A stretch of 14,820 nucleotides of DNA, from positions 1 to 14,820 of the forward strand of contig CAYGZY010000066.1 of the NCBI GenBank assembly GCA_964354485.1. The letters run 5' to 3'. Below are positions 13,599-14,820 of the stretch, in pieces. The notes beneath the pieces were generated by a model. The model was not told the DNA's origin. It did no database searches and worked only from the letters and a program-made list of their open reading frames with translations. The DNA comes from CAYGXH01 sp964354485 (GTDB lineage Bacteria; Bacteroidota; Ignavibacteria; UBA10030; SZUA-254). Made by a program: the position numbers and the translations under genes. Positions within the stretch are counted from its first letter, which is position 1. Each line of letters opens with the position of its first letter.

Positions 13599-14820
13599 AC
13601 AATGATATTTCCATATTAATCATCGACGATGAGATGGTCGTACGGGATTCGCTCACGAAATGGTTCAAAGAAGACGGTTACACGGTTGATTCGGCAGAAA
13701 ATGCTGTGGAAGCTCTGAAAAAGCTTCAACAGCAGAAGTGGCAAATTCTTCTGCTGGATATAAAAATGCCCGGTATGGACGGCATGGAACTTCAGAAGCG
13801 GATCCGGGAAATTGATCCAACCGCTATTATAATTTTTATTACCGCCCACGCCTCTGTGGATACAGCCGTTCAGGCACTCAAGGCGGGAGCGTTTGATTAC
13901 ATTACGAAACCGATTGATCCTGATCATCTCTCTCACCTCGTGGCAAACGCCATTAAACAGCGGGCTCTGCAGGGAGAGAACATCCGCCTCAAGGAACACC
14001 TCGAGGAATTTTCTAAAGCGGACGAAATCATCGGGGAATCTTCTCAAATAAAAAAAGTTTTTGAACTCATTCTGACAGTAGCGAAAACTGATACGACGGT
14101 CATGCTCAGGGGGGAGAGCGGCACCGGCAAGGAGATCATTGCACGTGCTATCCACGCAAATAGCGAAAGACGATACTTCCCCATCATTACGATAAATTGC
14201 GGAGGACTACCCGAGGGAATTCTGGAGAGCGAGCTTTTCGGACATGAGCGCGGTGCATTCACAGGTGCACAGTACCGGCGGAAGGGAAAACTCGAACTTG
14301 CCGACGGCGGTACCCTATTCCTAGATGAGGTCGGTAACATCAGCACGAAGACGCAGATGGATCTCCTCCGCGTGATCGAAACGAAGCAGTTCACGCGTGT
14401 AGGCGGTAACGAACTGATTGAAGTTGATTTCCGGATCATCTGTGCCACCAATCTTGACCTTGAACATGCCGTCCGCGCAGGTTCATTCCGTGAAGATCTC
14501 TATTACCGCCTCAATGTATTCTCGATAGTTCTGCCGCCGCTCCGCGAGCGACGTTCCGATATACCTCTTCTCGCCGCATACTTCCTGAAAAAGTACTCGC
14601 AATCGATGGGCAAACCGATACTTTCTATATCACCCGAAGCTATGGAATTGCTCCTTGATTATCACTGGCCCGGGAACGTGCGCGAACTGGAGAACGCCAT
14701 CGAGAGAGCAATGGTCGTCGGTTCACCGCCTGCGATACCGCCGAACTACCTGCCATTCCAGCATTCTGAAAAACCATCTGCGGCGAAAAGTAATTCTATA
14801 GCCGACATCAAAAAAAATCA
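13595..14820 (+). CDS. NtrC-family sigma-54-dependent response regulator (3' end outside window)
   Basis: The gene begins at ATG 13595, overlapping the kinase stop, and stays open for 408 codons to the window edge. The receiver domain has the acidic pair Asp11/Asp12, phospho-acceptor Asp55 in LLLDIKMPG, Thr83 and Lys105. The AAA+ domain has Walker A GESGTGKE (173-180), the sigma-54 contact GAFTGA (220-225), Walker B LFLDE (241-245), REDLYYRLNV and WPGNVRELEN. The intact GAFTGA means it should activate sigma-54 promoters. The C-terminal helix-turn-helix lies beyond the window. It is the cognate partner of the heme-motif kinase, and its targets may include the operon starting at 10401, which has a candidate -24/-12 promoter. 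Confidence 0.95.
   Translation, partial: MNNDISILIIDDEMVVRDSLTKWFKEDGYTVDSAENAVEALKKLQQQKWQILLLDIKMPGMDGMELQKRIREIDPTAIIIFITAHASVDTAVQALKAGAFDYITKPIDPDHLSHLVANAIKQRALQGENIRLKEHLEEFSKADEIIGESSQIKKVFELILTVAKTDTTVMLRGESGTGKEIIARAIHANSERRYFPIITINCGGLPEGILESELFGHERGAFTGAQYRRKGKLELADGGTLFLDEVGNISTKTQMDLLRVIETKQFTRVGGNELIEVDFRIICATNLDLEHAVRAGSFREDLYYRLNVFSIVLPPLRERRSDIPLLAAYFLKKYSQSMGKPILSISPEAMELLLDYHWPGNVRELENAIERAMVVGSPPAIPPNYLPFQHSEKPSAAKSNSIADIKKN

Overview
This window reads as a chromosomal segment of a Gram-negative, facultatively anaerobic or microaerobic bacterium. The evidence is a cytochrome bd oxidase, a quinone-linked sulfide dehydrogenase, a periplasmic sensor with c-type heme motifs and a sigma-54 activator. 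Base composition is moderate, genes are closely packed and many starts have AGGAG-like ribosome binding sites. The gene repertoire and the CCCCCGACTTAAGTCGGGGG-type palindromes would fit the Bacteroidota/Chlorobiota/Ignavibacteriota side of the tree, but no rRNA or tRNA is present, so this placement is only a guess.

Bases 11-6489 (+ strand) form a sulfur and respiration block. It starts with a PLP enzyme of the cystathionine gamma-lyase/methionine gamma-lyase family. A tight cassette follows: a sulfide:quinone oxidoreductase (sqr), a DUF1641 partner, a TusE/DsrC-family sulfur carrier with only the C-terminal cysteine, and a DsrE2-like sulfurtransferase. cydA and cydB (short-Q-loop cytochrome bd quinol oxidase) come next. 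A coherent reading is that sulfide, possibly released by the PLP lyase, is oxidised by Sqr with electrons going to quinone. Its sulfane sulfur would pass to the DsrE2/TusE-like carriers, and the bd oxidase, a sulfide-tolerant terminal oxidase in other bacteria, would reoxidise the quinol. A GC-rich palindrome lies just after cydB.

Bases 6628-10004 hold housekeeping or accessory genes. terC (+) converges on a DUF2130 coiled-coil protein (-), which is overlapped by rsgA (-). The terC/DUF2130 junction is packed with three different perfect or near-perfect palindromes. One is nearly identical to the one behind cydB, so terC is bracketed by copies of one element.

Bases 10005-10400 are an AT-rich, apparently non-coding spacer. 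It has a terminator-like hairpin with no obvious gene ahead of it, four alternating TTGAATA/TATTCAA motifs and a candidate -24/-12 (sigma-54) promoter. From 10401 to the window end there is a + strand signalling block: a membrane-anchored GcvH-like protein, a soluble GcvH-like protein with an N-terminal four-cysteine motif, a membrane histidine kinase with CxxCH and CxxxxCH motifs in its periplasmic part, and an NtrC-type sigma-54 activator cut by the window edge. Both GcvH-like proteins appear to lack the lipoyl-lysine. Together with the possible sigma-54 promoter and upstream motifs, this is the least understood and most interesting part of the window. It looks like a heme or redox-sensing circuit that may regulate its own GcvH-like operon.
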